Assembly (NCBI GenBank): GCA_937885345.1
Contig: CAKZZH010000118.1
Location: forward strand, 1 to 44,007
Source: an uncultured Lachnospiraceae bacterium
GTDB taxonomy: Bacteria; Bacillota; Clostridia; Lachnospirales; Lachnospiraceae
DNA: 44,007 nucleotides
Direction of reading: 5' to 3'
In this document: piece after piece, positions 8,234-16,322 of the stretch
Position numbering within the stretch: the first letter of the stretch is position 1
How the letters are laid out: each line of letters begins with the position of its first letter
Made by a program: the position numbers and the translations under genes
Notes under the pieces: generated by a model
Told to the model about the DNA's origin: nothing
The model's database searches: none
The model's input: the letters and a program-made list of their open reading frames with translations, nothing else

Positions 8234-8663
8234 ACTTGAATGAATAAGTATCACCGTCTGAGACAACCTGCGCATCCGCACCGTACTGACCATAGCTGTC
8301 GTTTACGTAAATCGCCCAGTATGATTTGTCTACATTGTAATCGGCAGTAAGACCGTTAATGGTCTCGATGAACAGACCGTAGGAACTTGTACTTCCGGAA
8401 TAAGAGAATTCGGGATTCTTAGCCGCTGTACTGAGTTCATCCATCAGTTCGCTTAAATATTCCTTATCCGTAGTTCCCTTATATGTATCAGTTGCTCCCG
8501 TATTATCAACAACCTCAAGCGTATATGCCTTGCTGCCGAGATTGGTTGTAGGCTTATTGTTGTTATAGATCAGAATAAAAGCGACTATAAGTCCTATAAG
8601 TACTACTGCTGATATGGGGGCCCATATCGGAAATTTTTTCTTTGCTGACTGATTGCTATCCAT
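8214..8663 (-). CDS. Membrane-anchored DUF4430-domain protein
   Basis: About 149 residues: a short cytoplasmic start, one transmembrane helix (about 14-34), then an extracellular domain. The domain contains SYWAIYVNDSYGQYGADAQ and a final DGDTYSFKYE, both typical of DUF4430 (PF14478). That fold is related to the C-terminal domain of transcobalamin/intrinsic-factor-like proteins. DUF4430 proteins often lie beside ECF S components, as here. It may capture a corrinoid outside the cell; that role is inference from context. AGGAG precedes the ATG at 8663; the longer frame to 8780 overlaps metH and lacks such a site. Confidence 0.8.
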   Translation of the reverse strand: MDSNQSAKKKFPIWAPISAVVLIGLIVAFILIYNNNKPTTNLGSKAYTLEVVDNTGATDTYKGTTDKEYLSELMDELSTAAKNPEFSYSGSTSSYGLFIETINGLTADYNVDKSYWAIYVNDSYGQYGADAQVVSDGDTYSFKYETSAE

Positions 8664-8721
8664 TTCTTTGTTCTCCTTATGATAAAATATATGTAATACG
8701 AATCCGCTTATTACATCACGT

Positions 8722-11106
8722 TTATTGCTGCCGCTTAAGGTCAAGCAAGCTCTCTGCATAATAAACCGTCTGCATCGCATCCTTGCCGTAGAAATCCGCG
8801 CCGATCATATCCGCATATTCCTGCGTAAGAACCGCACCTCCGACGCATACTTTACACCAGGGAGCTTTCTCGCGAAGAAGCTTAATGGTGTCCTCCATGC
8901 TCACTACGGTGGTCGTCATAAGTGCGGACAGACCGCAGAGCGTTGCGTGCGTCTCAACAACTTTATCGACTATAACCTCGGGCGGAACATCCTTTCCGAG
9001 ATCGATAACATCGTATGAATAATTCTCAAGAAGTACCTTAACGATGTTCTTACCGATGTCATGAATATCTCCTTTAACCGTCGCGATCACGATGGTGTAC
9101 TTCTTTTCACTGGAAGCTCCGCTCTTTTCCATATGCTCACGGATCGCCTCAAATCCGGCCTTGGCTGCCTCCGCACTCATAAGCAACTGGGGAAGGAAGA
9201 TTTTACCCTTCTCAAAACCGTCACCGACGATATTAAGCGCGCCTACCAGATCCTCGTTGATTATATCAAGCGGCTCCCTCGTAAGAAGCTCGTTAGCCGT
9301 GGCTTTGTACGCATTCTCCTTCATACCTTTGATTATACTGTCCTTAAGACTCGGAGCACCCTCCGGAGCCTTAGCCTGAGGCGCGGCGGGCGCATCATCG
9401 GAAGGCGTATATTTACCGATATAGTCCATACACTGATCGTCATAGCTTCCGAGAACGCAGAAGGAATCATATGCCTGCATCATGGCTTTGCTGTTGGGAT
9501 TGATAATTCCCGCCGACAACCCGGCCTGCATTGCCATCGTATAAAATGTACTGTTAATTATCTCTCTTTGCGGCAGACCAAATGAAATATTTGAAACACC
9601 GAGCACCGTTCTTCCGCCGCGCGCTTTTATCGCTTTCACGGTTCCGAGCGTTATCGCTGCCGAAGTGCTGTCCGTACTCATGGTCATTGTAAGCGCATCG
9701 ATCACGATATCCTTGCGCTTAATGCCGTATTTCTCGGCGGTGAGGTATATTTTATCGGCGATGGCAAGACGTCCTTCAATAGTTGAAGGAATACCGTCCT
9801 CGTCGATCGTAAGGCCGACAACAACGCCACCGTACTTCTTAACGATCGGGAAAATAGCCTCCATAACCTCGGCCTTTCCGTTTACGGAATTGACCATGGC
9901 TTTACCGTTGTAGAGGCGAAGCGCCTGCTCCATGGCCTCTGCGCTGGTGGTATCGATCTGAAGAGGAAGCGGAAAAACACTCTGAAGCTCATACACGACC
10001 TTCTTCATCATCGCGACTTCATCAATCTCGGGAAGACCGACATTAACATCAAGAATATGCGCACCCGATGAAACCTGCTTATCGCCTTCACCGAGTATGT
10101 ATTCGATATTGTTATCCCTGAGAGCCTGCTTGAATCTGCTCTTGCCCGTAGGGTTGATCCTCTCGCCTATTATAACCGGCTTATCTCCGAGAAGGACACT
10201 GTTCATGCCCGATGACACAATTGTAAAATCTTTCTCGCAAAGCGGCTTCCTCACAATATCCTTGCACTTGTCGACGGTCTGCCTTATATACTCCGGAGTT
10301 GTTCCGCAGCAACCGCCGATATACCAGGCACCCATCTTTGCAAAATCCATCATATCATCAGAAAATTCTTCCGCAGACACATCATATACCGTCTTGCCGT
10401 TCTCCGCTCTCGGGATTCCGGCATTGGGATTGATTATAAGGGGAATGCTCGCATAATGCGCAATCTCTTCAAATATCGGCTTCATCTGCTTAGGTCCCAG
10501 CGAACAATTGATCCCGAGTGCGCTCACGCCCAGTCCTTCAAGAAGCGCCACGAGCTCTCTCGGGCCGCCGCCTGTCATCATTTTACCGTTCTCGGAAAAT
10601 GCTGCGGTCGCAAATATCGGAAGTTCACAGTTCTCCTTAACGCCGAGTACTGCTGCCTTCATCTCATACAGATCGTTCATCGTTTCGATAAGGACGATAT
10701 CCGCACCGGCCTTTGCACCTATTCGGGCGATCTCGCCGAACACGCTGACTGCTTCTTCAAATTCGGTCGTACCAAGGGGCTTTAACAGTTTGCCGGCAGA
10801 ACCGATATCAAGCACAACCTGGACATGTTCGTATCCGGGCCCCGCCTGTCGGATCGCCTCGCGAACATTCTGAATACCGGCCGTGATTATCTCATCGAGA
10901 TTATCGTATTTGTAGCGATTGGCTCCAAAGGTATTGGCCAATATAAGATCGGCTCCGGCCTCGATATAGCTTCTGTGTATATCCGTAATTATATCGGGAT
11001 GAATGAGGTTCCAGGTCTCCGGAAGTTCACCCGTCGCAAGGCCTCTTTCCTGCAAAAGACTTCCCATTCCTCCGTCAAAAAACATTATTCTCTCAAACGT
11101 TTTCAA
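8722..11106 (-). CDS. metH: Cobalamin-dependent methionine synthase, short form without activation domain
   Basis: About 794 residues. The homocysteine-binding barrel (about 1-290) carries INCSLGP and GGCCGTTPE for zinc. A pterin-binding barrel (about 310-560) follows, with GERINPTGKSRFK. Then come a helical cap and a B12-binding domain with DIHDIGKNIV at about 680, whose His is the lower cobalt ligand. The usual C-terminal reactivation domain is absent and is encoded by the gene just upstream (11123-11779). No ATG fits the N-terminus well. TTG at 11106 follows GGAGG by 8 bases and gives KTFERIMFFDGGMGS, so I chose it. The enzyme methylates homocysteine from methyl-tetrahydrofolate. Confidence 0.95.
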   Translation of the reverse strand: MKTFERIMFFDGGMGSLLQERGLATGELPETWNLIHPDIITDIHRSYIEAGADLILANTFGANRYKYDNLDEIITAGIQNVREAIRQAGPGYEHVQVVLDIGSAGKLLKPLGTTEFEEAVSVFGEIARIGAKAGADIVLIETMNDLYEMKAAVLGVKENCELPIFATAAFSENGKMMTGGGPRELVALLEGLGVSALGINCSLGPKQMKPIFEEIAHYASIPLIINPNAGIPRAENGKTVYDVSAEEFSDDMMDFAKMGAWYIGGCCGTTPEYIRQTVDKCKDIVRKPLCEKDFTIVSSGMNSVLLGDKPVIIGERINPTGKSRFKQALRDNNIEYILGEGDKQVSSGAHILDVNVGLPEIDEVAMMKKVVYELQSVFPLPLQIDTTSAEAMEQALRLYNGKAMVNSVNGKAEVMEAIFPIVKKYGGVVVGLTIDEDGIPSTIEGRLAIADKIYLTAEKYGIKRKDIVIDALTMTMSTDSTSAAITLGTVKAIKARGGRTVLGVSNISFGLPQREIINSTFYTMAMQAGLSAGIINPNSKAMMQAYDSFCVLGSYDDQCMDYIGKYTPSDDAPAAPQAKAPEGAPSLKDSIIKGMKENAYKATANELLTREPLDIINEDLVGALNIVGDGFEKGKIFLPQLLMSAEAAKAGFEAIREHMEKSGASSEKKYTIVIATVKGDIHDIGKNIVKVLLENYSYDVIDLGKDVPPEVIVDKVVETHATLCGLSALMTTTVVSMEDTIKLLREKAPWCKVCVGGAVLTQEYADMIGADFYGKDAMQTVYYAESLLDLKRQQ

Positions 11107-11122
11107 TTCGATATCCTCCGCG

Positions 11123-11779
11123 CTATCTGCGAAATTCGCAGGTGTCATTGTTCATACATGCATCACAGCCTTCAAGCACGCAATTGCCTCTGTGACGACT
11201 GCCCTCAAGATCGGTCACACCGATTATCGCGGATACGGATTTTTCCGGAAGCATTATTCCGCCTTCCGTAAGCGTGATACCGGCGAATTTGTCCGCCTGC
11301 AAAAGTCCGAGGATGTCCTTCTGATAATCAAGCGACAGATCGCCGTCCCCGGGACTGTATCTCGGTCTCAGATACAAGCCTTCCTCTCTTACTTTATCCC
11401 TGATCTTGATATTTATCTCATTGCAGTAATCTTCGATTGCGGCAGCCGCAACTGCCTGTAAAACAGCCGCTCTCGTGATATCAAGCTTCTGATATCTGTT
11501 CATCAGCATATCGATCTCACTGCCGAGCGTTGCCGCCATTATTACTATCTCGCGGCAGCCCATAAGGTTATGAGCAAGATTTCTGCTTCTTAGCACTATA
11601 TCAGCCGCGACCACTTCCTCCTCACGGACCTCTGCCTTAAAGCGCCTGTACACGCTTTTCGGGGCAGCGCTCATCGCAACCTCATCCGCCACGCTCCGCA
11701 CGATCTCCATTGTGTGAGGATCGGGCACAGAGCCTTTATAGCCAAGATATCTGACCGCTTCTCTAAGATTGATATTCAT
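11123..11779 (-). CDS. MetH activation (reactivation) domain as a separate subunit
   Basis: A 218-residue protein. RYSPGDGDLSLDYQ followed by ITLTEGGIMLPEKSVSAIIG matches the S-adenosylmethionine-binding activation domain of cobalamin-dependent methionine synthase, which reductively methylates oxidised cob(II)alamin. The C-terminus has a Cys cluster (C-x3-C-x2-C-x5-C, including NNDTC), seen in many stand-alone versions. It lies between metF and the short metH, 16 bases from the metH start, and has its own GGGAGG site. This is a split enzyme rather than a frameshift. Confidence 0.9.
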   Translation of the reverse strand: MNINLREAVRYLGYKGSVPDPHTMEIVRSVADEVAMSAAPKSVYRRFKAEVREEEVVAADIVLRSRNLAHNLMGCREIVIMAATLGSEIDMLMNRYQKLDITRAAVLQAVAAAAIEDYCNEINIKIRDKVREEGLYLRPRYSPGDGDLSLDYQKDILGLLQADKFAGITLTEGGIMLPEKSVSAIIGVTDLEGSRHRGNCVLEGCDACMNNDTCEFRR

Positions 11780-11807
11780 AGATCCGCCTCCCTGTACGTC
11801 GGGTCGA

Positions 11808-12677
11808 TCATTTTACGATCGATGACAGATTCCGCTGAATCGCGCCCGCAACATTCGCTTTGTTCATGGAATACACATGAATGTGCGTGATCCCGTTTGC
11901 GATAAGATCGATTATCTGGTCCGTCGCATAGGCGATACCGGCCTGAGTAAGCGCCTCCGGATCATCCTTAAAATGATCTACCAGATTAATAAATCTCTCC
12001 GGCACATTGGTCCCTGAAAGTGCTCTTGCCGTCTCCACCTGGGTTGCCCGGGTTATCGGCATGATTCCCGGGATCACCGGAACCGTAATTCCCTTATCTC
12101 TTACTTTATACAAGAAATTATAAAATATATTATTATCGAAAAACATCTGCGTCGTAAGGAATTCGCAGCCGGCATCTATTTTACGCTTAAGGTTGTCGAT
12201 ATCCGTCGACTTATTCACGCTGTCAACATGACCTTCGGGATAGCAGGCGCCTCCGATACAAAAATCAGGGGTATACGCTTTAATCTCTGCAGCGAGCTGT
12301 GAGGCATATTTATAATCGATAAAAGGCTCCCCCTCAAAACCCTTCGGCTTGTCGCCTCTGAGCGCAAGAACATTCTCTATTCCCGCCGCCTTCATCTCAT
12401 CAAGCGCGCTGTGAATATCTTCCTTCTTCGCACCGACACAGGTAAGGTGTGCGATCGTCATTATTCCGTACTTATCCTGGATTCCGGAAGCAATCTTAAC
12501 CGTGTTCTTCCTTGTAGAGCCGCCGGCTCCGTATGTCACACTCATATAGCTCGGATTAAGAGCCGCAACCTCATGCGTCGCCTTCTCCACCGATTCAAAT
12601 GAGGCATCACTCTTGGGTGGAAACACCTCAAAAGACAGAGAGATTTTACCGTTATTAAGAATATCCGTTATTTTCAT
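11808..12677 (-). CDS. metF: 5,10-methylenetetrahydrofolate reductase
   Basis: A 289-residue TIM-barrel flavoprotein. It opens KISLSFEVFPPKSDASFE, and SVTYGAGGSTR, AHLTCVGAKKEDI and QMFFDNNIFYNFL are MetF signatures. It reduces methylene-THF to methyl-THF, the methyl donor for MetH. It is first in a minus-strand operon metF, metH activation subunit, metH, DUF4430, ECF S. The start follows AAGGGGGAAG. Confidence 0.96.
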   Translation of the reverse strand: MKITDILNNGKISLSFEVFPPKSDASFESVEKATHEVAALNPSYMSVTYGAGGSTRKNTVKIASGIQDKYGIMTIAHLTCVGAKKEDIHSALDEMKAAGIENVLALRGDKPKGFEGEPFIDYKYASQLAAEIKAYTPDFCIGGACYPEGHVDSVNKSTDIDNLKRKIDAGCEFLTTQMFFDNNIFYNFLYKVRDKGITVPVIPGIMPITRATQVETARALSGTNVPERFINLVDHFKDDPEALTQAGIAYATDQIIDLIANGITHIHVYSMNKANVAGAIQRNLSSIVK

Positions 12678-12716
12678 TATGCACTTCCCCCTTAGGATAT
12701 GGTCTGCTATTACTGT

Positions 12717-12745
12717 AATCTACAATACTATACACGAAAATTCAA
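12717..12745 (-). promoter_or_regulatory. Candidate promoter for metF operon
   Basis: On the minus strand TTGAAT (12740-12745), 17 bases, then TAGATT (12717-12722). An overlapping TATAGT just upstream is a better -10 but has no good -35 at normal spacing. About 40 bases lie between it and the metF ATG. It lies downstream of the terminator at 12823-12860, so metF need not depend on read-through. Confidence 0.35.
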
Positions 12746-12797
12746 TATGTGGGGACATTTATCTTTGGCATAGGCTATACTTATTTTAATATGTTAT

Positions 12798-12816
12798 ACA
12801 TAGATTTTTTCTATGT
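12798..12816. repeat. AT-rich inverted repeat upstream of metF
   Basis: ACATAGA-TTTTT-TCTATGT, a perfect 7-bp inverted repeat with a 5-base spacer. It lies between the RNA terminator and the metF promoter candidate. It could be an operator; nothing identifies the regulator. Confidence 0.4.
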
Positions 12817-12822
12817 TTAGGC

Positions 12823-12860
12823 AGAAAATAAATGCGCCACCCAAAAGGATAAACGCATTT
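12823..12860 (-). terminator. Intrinsic terminator ending the structured RNA upstream of metF
   Basis: Minus-strand AAATGCG...CGCATTT, with an inner ATCC-TTTT-GGGT stem, followed by ATTTTCT. It terminates either a small RNA or an attenuated metF leader. Confidence 0.7.
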
Positions 12861-12975
12861 CATCTACAATTCCTATCCTGTAGGTAAAGGAAATAAGAGC
12901 CGGCGTGGCCGGGTTATCAAATGCTCCTACCACATGAGAAGCTTGACAGACCCGCCAACCGGCCCTTAATGAGGT
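12861..12975 (-). ncRNA. Unidentified structured RNA (small RNA or metF leader element)
   Basis: There is no gene from 12678 to 13057; this region folds strongly instead. An outer stem pairs 12895-12903 with 12959-12967 (8 of 9). Next is a GGGT/ACCC stem (12911-12914 with 12950-12953) extended by GG/CC. A distal stem follows, with arms at 12917-12928 and 12937-12946 and an 8-nt loop. The terminator at 12823-12860 follows on the minus strand, so I assign that strand. It matches none of the SAM-I, cobalamin, T-box, THF, SRP or tmRNA signatures I know. The 5' end is not defined. Confidence 0.45.
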
Positions 12976-13016
12976 CAATCTTCACGCCTGTAATACAAAC
13001 AACGTGTGTAAAATCC

Positions 13017-13066
13017 GTTCGATATAGAACTATCAACCGTTTGTGGTCATTGGTTCTCTATAGAAC
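13017..13066. repeat. Two GTTC-N6-GAAC inverted repeats (operator-like pair)
   Basis: GTTC-GATATA-GAAC at 13017-13030 and GTTC-TCTATA-GAAC at 13053-13066, 36 bp start to start. They share an 11-base direct repeat TATAGAACTAT (13023-13033 and 13059-13069). The first lies in the spacer of a weak minus-strand promoter-like TTGATA (13031-13036). The second overlaps the stop codon of the small gene at 13058. Confidence 0.45.
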
Positions 13067-13273
13067 TATTCTTCCGAATTCCACTTCCACAACCTTACTG
13101 TTTTTGAAAACATAGTTGCGCATATAAGTGCATCCGGAGTCGCCAAGGAGCATATTCACGAACGGCTCGTCCGCTTCTACCTCCTTACCTTCGTACATTA
13201 TTCTGATACCCTGTCCTTTAAGTGAAACCAGTTCATCTCTCAGGGCCTTTTTATCACTTTCTTTTGCAGTCAT
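13058..13273 (-). CDS. Small protein of unknown function
   Basis: About 71 residues from the ATG at 13273, which follows GGAGGG by 5 bases; the longer frame to 13342 lacks a site. I do not recognise a family. The sequence has a charged helical start, then GQGIRIMYEGKEVEADEPFV and a CTYMRNYVF segment, ending in beta-like VVEVEFGRIVL. It looks like a soluble cytoplasmic protein. It lies between the P-loop-like gene and the structured RNA. Confidence 0.6.
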   Translation of the reverse strand: MTAKESDKKALRDELVSLKGQGIRIMYEGKEVEADEPFVNMLLGDSGCTYMRNYVFKNSKVVEVEFGRIVL

Positions 13274-13457
13274 TTTACCCTCCGTTTCGAAGTCACGCAC
13301 AGTCTTACAAGTACCGGCAAAAGACAGTATGCAGCATGCCACAGTAATTACATCGTGATATATAATCCTTTAATCTTCGCCTCTTCTAAGCCATACGACT
13401 TCGATCATATTATTTGATTCCGACCGCATCACATATATGATGCTTCCGGCAGATCTG

Positions 13458-14024
13458 TTAGAACTGTTTTTCAACAAGTTCATTCAGGAAATCCATCGCT
13501 TCTTCGTCAAGGCGCGCAATATCAGGAATGTAGCGTGCGCCAAGCATTCGAAGTTTGTAACGGGCTTTAATCTTGTGCACGATGTGTCGGACCGGATTGT
13601 TAAATATAAATATCCAGTTACGTCTGGAAGGTTCGTTGTCCGTTTGTGCGATAAAATCCATTACATCCTTTAATTTCCAATAGGACAGATTACCAACTAC
13701 CAATTTAACCCTGCACATCAGGAAACGTTCTCTGACATTTTCATAATTGCAACCGAAATCGATGATCACATATTCGTAGGCATTCATAATCTGCGAAAGC
13801 TCGTAGTTTCCCTTGGCGTATATTTTAGCCTTTCTTTTAAAATATTTATGTACATCCCTTTCTGCCTGCAAAAAGCAAGGATGGTTCGACGCTTCAACGC
13901 ACGCAACCCTGCGACCTTTCACGATACTCATAAAGATCCCAAGAAGCAGTACCAGATGAGTCACTCCTGCTCCACGATGTGTTCCGATCACACCGATCAA
14001 AGTTGTCGAATTATTCTCTCTCAA
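13458..14024 (-). CDS. CpaE/ParA-like P-loop protein lacking the Walker A lysine
   Basis: A 188-residue protein. IGVIGTHRGAGVTHLVLLLG at the N-terminus occupies the Walker A position of the ParA/MinD superfamily, but the Lys-Thr/Ser pair is replaced by Val-Thr-His. VACVEAS and YVIIDFG resemble the following strands and Walker B-like region. Nucleotide binding is therefore doubtful. It starts at TTG (14024), 8 bases after AAGGGA and 13 bases after the kinase stop, so it is co-transcribed with the kinase. The kinase carries a related domain at its C-terminus. The function is unknown; a partner of the kinase or of the nearby Tad machinery is possible. Confidence 0.65.
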   Translation of the reverse strand: MRENNSTTLIGVIGTHRGAGVTHLVLLLGIFMSIVKGRRVACVEASNHPCFLQAERDVHKYFKRKAKIYAKGNYELSQIMNAYEYVIIDFGCNYENVRERFLMCRVKLVVGNLSYWKLKDVMDFIAQTDNEPSRRNWIFIFNNPVRHIVHKIKARYKLRMLGARYIPDIARLDEEAMDFLNELVEKQF

Positions 14025-14037
14025 ATCGTCCGTCCCT

Positions 14038-15297
14038 TCATAATTCAGGTTTGTATGGTACTTTCACAGGATGTATGACATGATATTTTCTGACGGCGTT
14101 TCTGTACTGCGACGCCCCCGCAAGATTAATAAGCGTCCTTATGTCCTCTCTCCTGCCTTCAAAAACGCTCAGATTCTCCGTAAGAGAAAGCAGATCGTAT
14201 GAAGCGGCAGAAGTAACAAGACATATCCGGTCGCATCCCATAATCTCATCGTGATCGGCATCACGGTAGAGTCCGTAATCTTTGATAATAACGTCATATA
14301 CACTCTTTCTCAGATCAGCGATCCCGTAGTAATTCGGCAGCAGCTCGAGCCTGTTCATCTTGATGATTCCGCCCATAAATCTGCAATGCTCCGAATCCGC
14401 GACCATTGAGATAAAATGTCCTTTGTCGTTATGCTCTTCGATAAGAACCCTCTTGCCTTTCCCGGTAAAATACCCTGCGCTCATCATCGACAAATGTGTG
14501 CAACCCACACACTCGCTCATTTTGACAAACGCGATTGTCATACTGTTTTTCAGTGCCTGTGCGGATGATGGTCTGATGTGATGGAGCTGTCTGATAAGCT
14601 CATCAACCGAGGCTGTTCGCCCCCTTTGACTGTGAGAAATACAAGCGTTTATGATCCGACCGAGTTTATCCGGCCTGATGCGCCTTATATAATCACTGTC
14701 CGTTGTTTTGGTAGCCATATAAAGCATTACAACGCCTATTGCATAGATATCGGTTCTCTCGTCTATTTTCCCCGATTCATACATCTCGGGCGCAGCAAAT
14801 TTTATCGTGCCGATCCCAAATGAAGCGTCCCCCGCTTTAACAGAGTTACCGTAATCGAGAAGCTTGATCGTGTCCTCACATAAAATAATATTCTGCGGCT
14901 TTATATCACCGTGATATATACCTTTTTCGTGAAGGTATTTTACGATGTTACAAAGCTTTAAGGATATGTCGATCAGCTTCCCAACCGATATAGATCCGGT
15001 TTTGGAAATATAATTCTCAAGAGACTCACCCTCAATGTATTCCTCAATAATACAGATATGCTCATCGTCTTTTTCGATATCATAGATCATCGGAATATCG
15101 GGATGCTTGAGATTTGTAAGGATATCGGCCTCACGACTTGCTATACCCGCAAAATCGGCCGATATGTCGATGCACTTGATCGCCACGAGTGCATTAAGAT
15201 TAATCTGTCTTGCCAGATACACCCGGCCAAAGGAACCTTCGCCAAGAAACCCGGCAATCTCATACCGCTCAAACAGTATATCGCCTAATTGATACAA
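14038..15297 (-). CDS. Ser/Thr protein kinase fused to a degenerate P-loop domain
   Basis: About 419 residues. The kinase domain spans about 8-245: glycine loop GEGSFGRV near 20, Lys in VAIK near 41, catalytic loop HGDIKPQN near 129, DYG (for DFG) near 148 and APE near 169. Arg is missing from the usual HRD, making it a non-RD-type kinase. There is no membrane segment and no PASTA repeat. Residues about 252-419 form a second domain beginning MTIAFVKMSECVGCTHLSMM, which parallels the neighbouring protein at 13458 (both have G-x-THL in place of the Walker lysine). TTG at 15297, 8 bases after AGGAGG, is the best start. The promoter is at 15344-15372. Confidence 0.88.
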   Translation of the reverse strand: MYQLGDILFERYEIAGFLGEGSFGRVYLARQINLNALVAIKCIDISADFAGIASREADILTNLKHPDIPMIYDIEKDDEHICIIEEYIEGESLENYISKTGSISVGKLIDISLKLCNIVKYLHEKGIYHGDIKPQNIILCEDTIKLLDYGNSVKAGDASFGIGTIKFAAPEMYESGKIDERTDIYAIGVVMLYMATKTTDSDYIRRIRPDKLGRIINACISHSQRGRTASVDELIRQLHHIRPSSAQALKNSMTIAFVKMSECVGCTHLSMMSAGYFTGKGKRVLIEEHNDKGHFISMVADSEHCRFMGGIIKMNRLELLPNYYGIADLRKSVYDVIIKDYGLYRDADHDEIMGCDRICLVTSAASYDLLSLTENLSVFEGRREDIRTLINLAGASQYRNAVRKYHVIHPVKVPYKPEL

Positions 15298-15343
15298 GCC
15301 AAATACCTCCTGTATCTTCCGCACAGGCGACCCTGCAAGTTGA

Positions 15344-15372
15344 ATGATATATCCTGCAAAATCACTTTTCAA
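15344..15372 (-). promoter_or_regulatory. Promoter for the kinase operon
   Basis: Minus-strand TTGAAA (15367-15372), 17-base spacer, TATCAT (15344-15349). About 46 bases lie between it and the TTG start. It is divergent from the mecA promoter. Confidence 0.6.
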
Positions 15373-15434
15373 GACCTTTTTGAGCCCAAATCAAAACTTT
15401 ATGAATTTTTTACAATTCAATGGTCAAATTTTCG

Positions 15435-15463
15435 TTGTTTTGACTGTCATTATGGGTTATACT
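15435..15463 (+). promoter_or_regulatory. Promoter for mecA
   Basis: Plus-strand TTGTTT (15435-15440), 17-base spacer, TATACT (15458-15463), leaving a 5' leader of about 70 bases before the ATG. Confidence 0.55.
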
Positions 15464-15540
15464 TAATTACCAACCTTAAGATGTGGTATAAATATTTTAT
15501 TGATCAGATACATATTTCAATACTTCGGGAGGTGGATTAT

Positions 15541-16263
15541 ATGAAGTTTGAAAAAATCAATAACTCCCAGATAAAATGCAGTCTTACCAAGACAGATCTG
15601 GAGGAGCATAATATACACGAGCTCGGCGATCTTTTTTACAGGACGCAGGCAAGCAGAGAACTCTTTGATGATATTATAGAACAGGCAAACAGTGAGCTTG
15701 GCTTCGAGATTTCGGGAGAAGCTATCAAGGTTGAGGCAATTCCGATATCTCGAGAGAACATAGAATTTATAATTACCAAGATTGAAAATATATCGGATCT
15801 TAGAGAACTCGACCCGCGTTTTTCCAAATTCACGGAGTACGATACCGACCGCGAAGGCGATAGTGAGAACGAAGATGCATATCATGAAAATGCTGCACCT
15901 GTTAAGCCCATTAAGCTTGAAGGAACCGATGATAAGGAGAAGATTCCTTACGCACTTTTCAGATTCGCTTCATGGAGCGACGCAAGCAGAGCCGTCAGAC
16001 CGTTTTACGACAACGAAAAGGATATGCTGAGGCCCGATTTTATCGGCATTGTCAGCCGCCTTTACAAATCCGATGAGAAAGAATATTTACTTGTAGTCGG
16101 TTCACCGACTGAGGATACAAGGAATGCTTTCAACAAGATCTGCAACGCTCTTGGCGAGCGCGGACAGCGTCTGGACTACAACCCCATAACAGTCGGACTT
16201 CTCACGGAGCATCACACATCGATCGCCCCAAAGCGTGCTCTTGAAATACTTGCTAAATACTAG
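15541..16263 (+). CDS. mecA: MecA-type ClpC adaptor protein
   Basis: About 240 residues. The N-terminal MKFEKINNSQIKCSLTKTDL and GDLFYRTQASRELFDDIIEQ are typical of MecA/YpbH. An acidic linker (about 95-115) precedes a C-terminal domain containing LFRFASWSDASRAVRPF. MecA adaptors deliver substrates to the ClpC AAA+ unfoldase, including competence regulators in Bacillus. The ATG at 15541 follows GGGAGG; the frame open to 15289 has no site. It is the only plus-strand gene found and interrupts the run of kinase and FHA genes. Confidence 0.9.
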   Translation: MKFEKINNSQIKCSLTKTDLEEHNIHELGDLFYRTQASRELFDDIIEQANSELGFEISGEAIKVEAIPISRENIEFIITKIENISDLRELDPRFSKFTEYDTDREGDSENEDAYHENAAPVKPIKLEGTDDKEKIPYALFRFASWSDASRAVRPFYDNEKDMLRPDFIGIVSRLYKSDEKEYLLVVGSPTEDTRNAFNKICNALGERGQRLDYNPITVGLLTEHHTSIAPKRALEILAKY

Positions 16264-16272
16264 ATCATACCA

Positions 16273-16314
16273 AATTACCAAGGTTACCTTTTGCAACCTT
16301 GGTAATTCTTTTAT
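16273..16314 (+). terminator. Terminator after mecA
   Basis: AATTACCAAGGTT pairs perfectly with AACCTTGGTAATT around a 9-nt loop, followed by CTTTTATT. It lies between convergent genes. The opposite side has only a weak T-run, so it mainly serves mecA. Confidence 0.85.
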
Positions 16315-16322
16315 TCCACGGA

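Noticed and set aside
11107..11148. metH broken from its activation domain by a frameshift
   Set aside because: Both genes have their own ribosome binding sites, the order is reversed relative to the fused protein, and stand-alone activation subunits are common in Clostridia.
12861..12975. SAM-I or cobalamin riboswitch for metF
   Set aside because: CTTATC-AGAG, the GGGACTGGCCC-type core and the B12 box are absent; only a chance CCCGCCAAC resembles B12 switches.
13017..13066. LexA/SOS boxes
   Set aside because: The Gram-positive SOS box is GAAC-N4-GTTC. These are GTTC-N6-GAAC, the opposite orientation and spacing.
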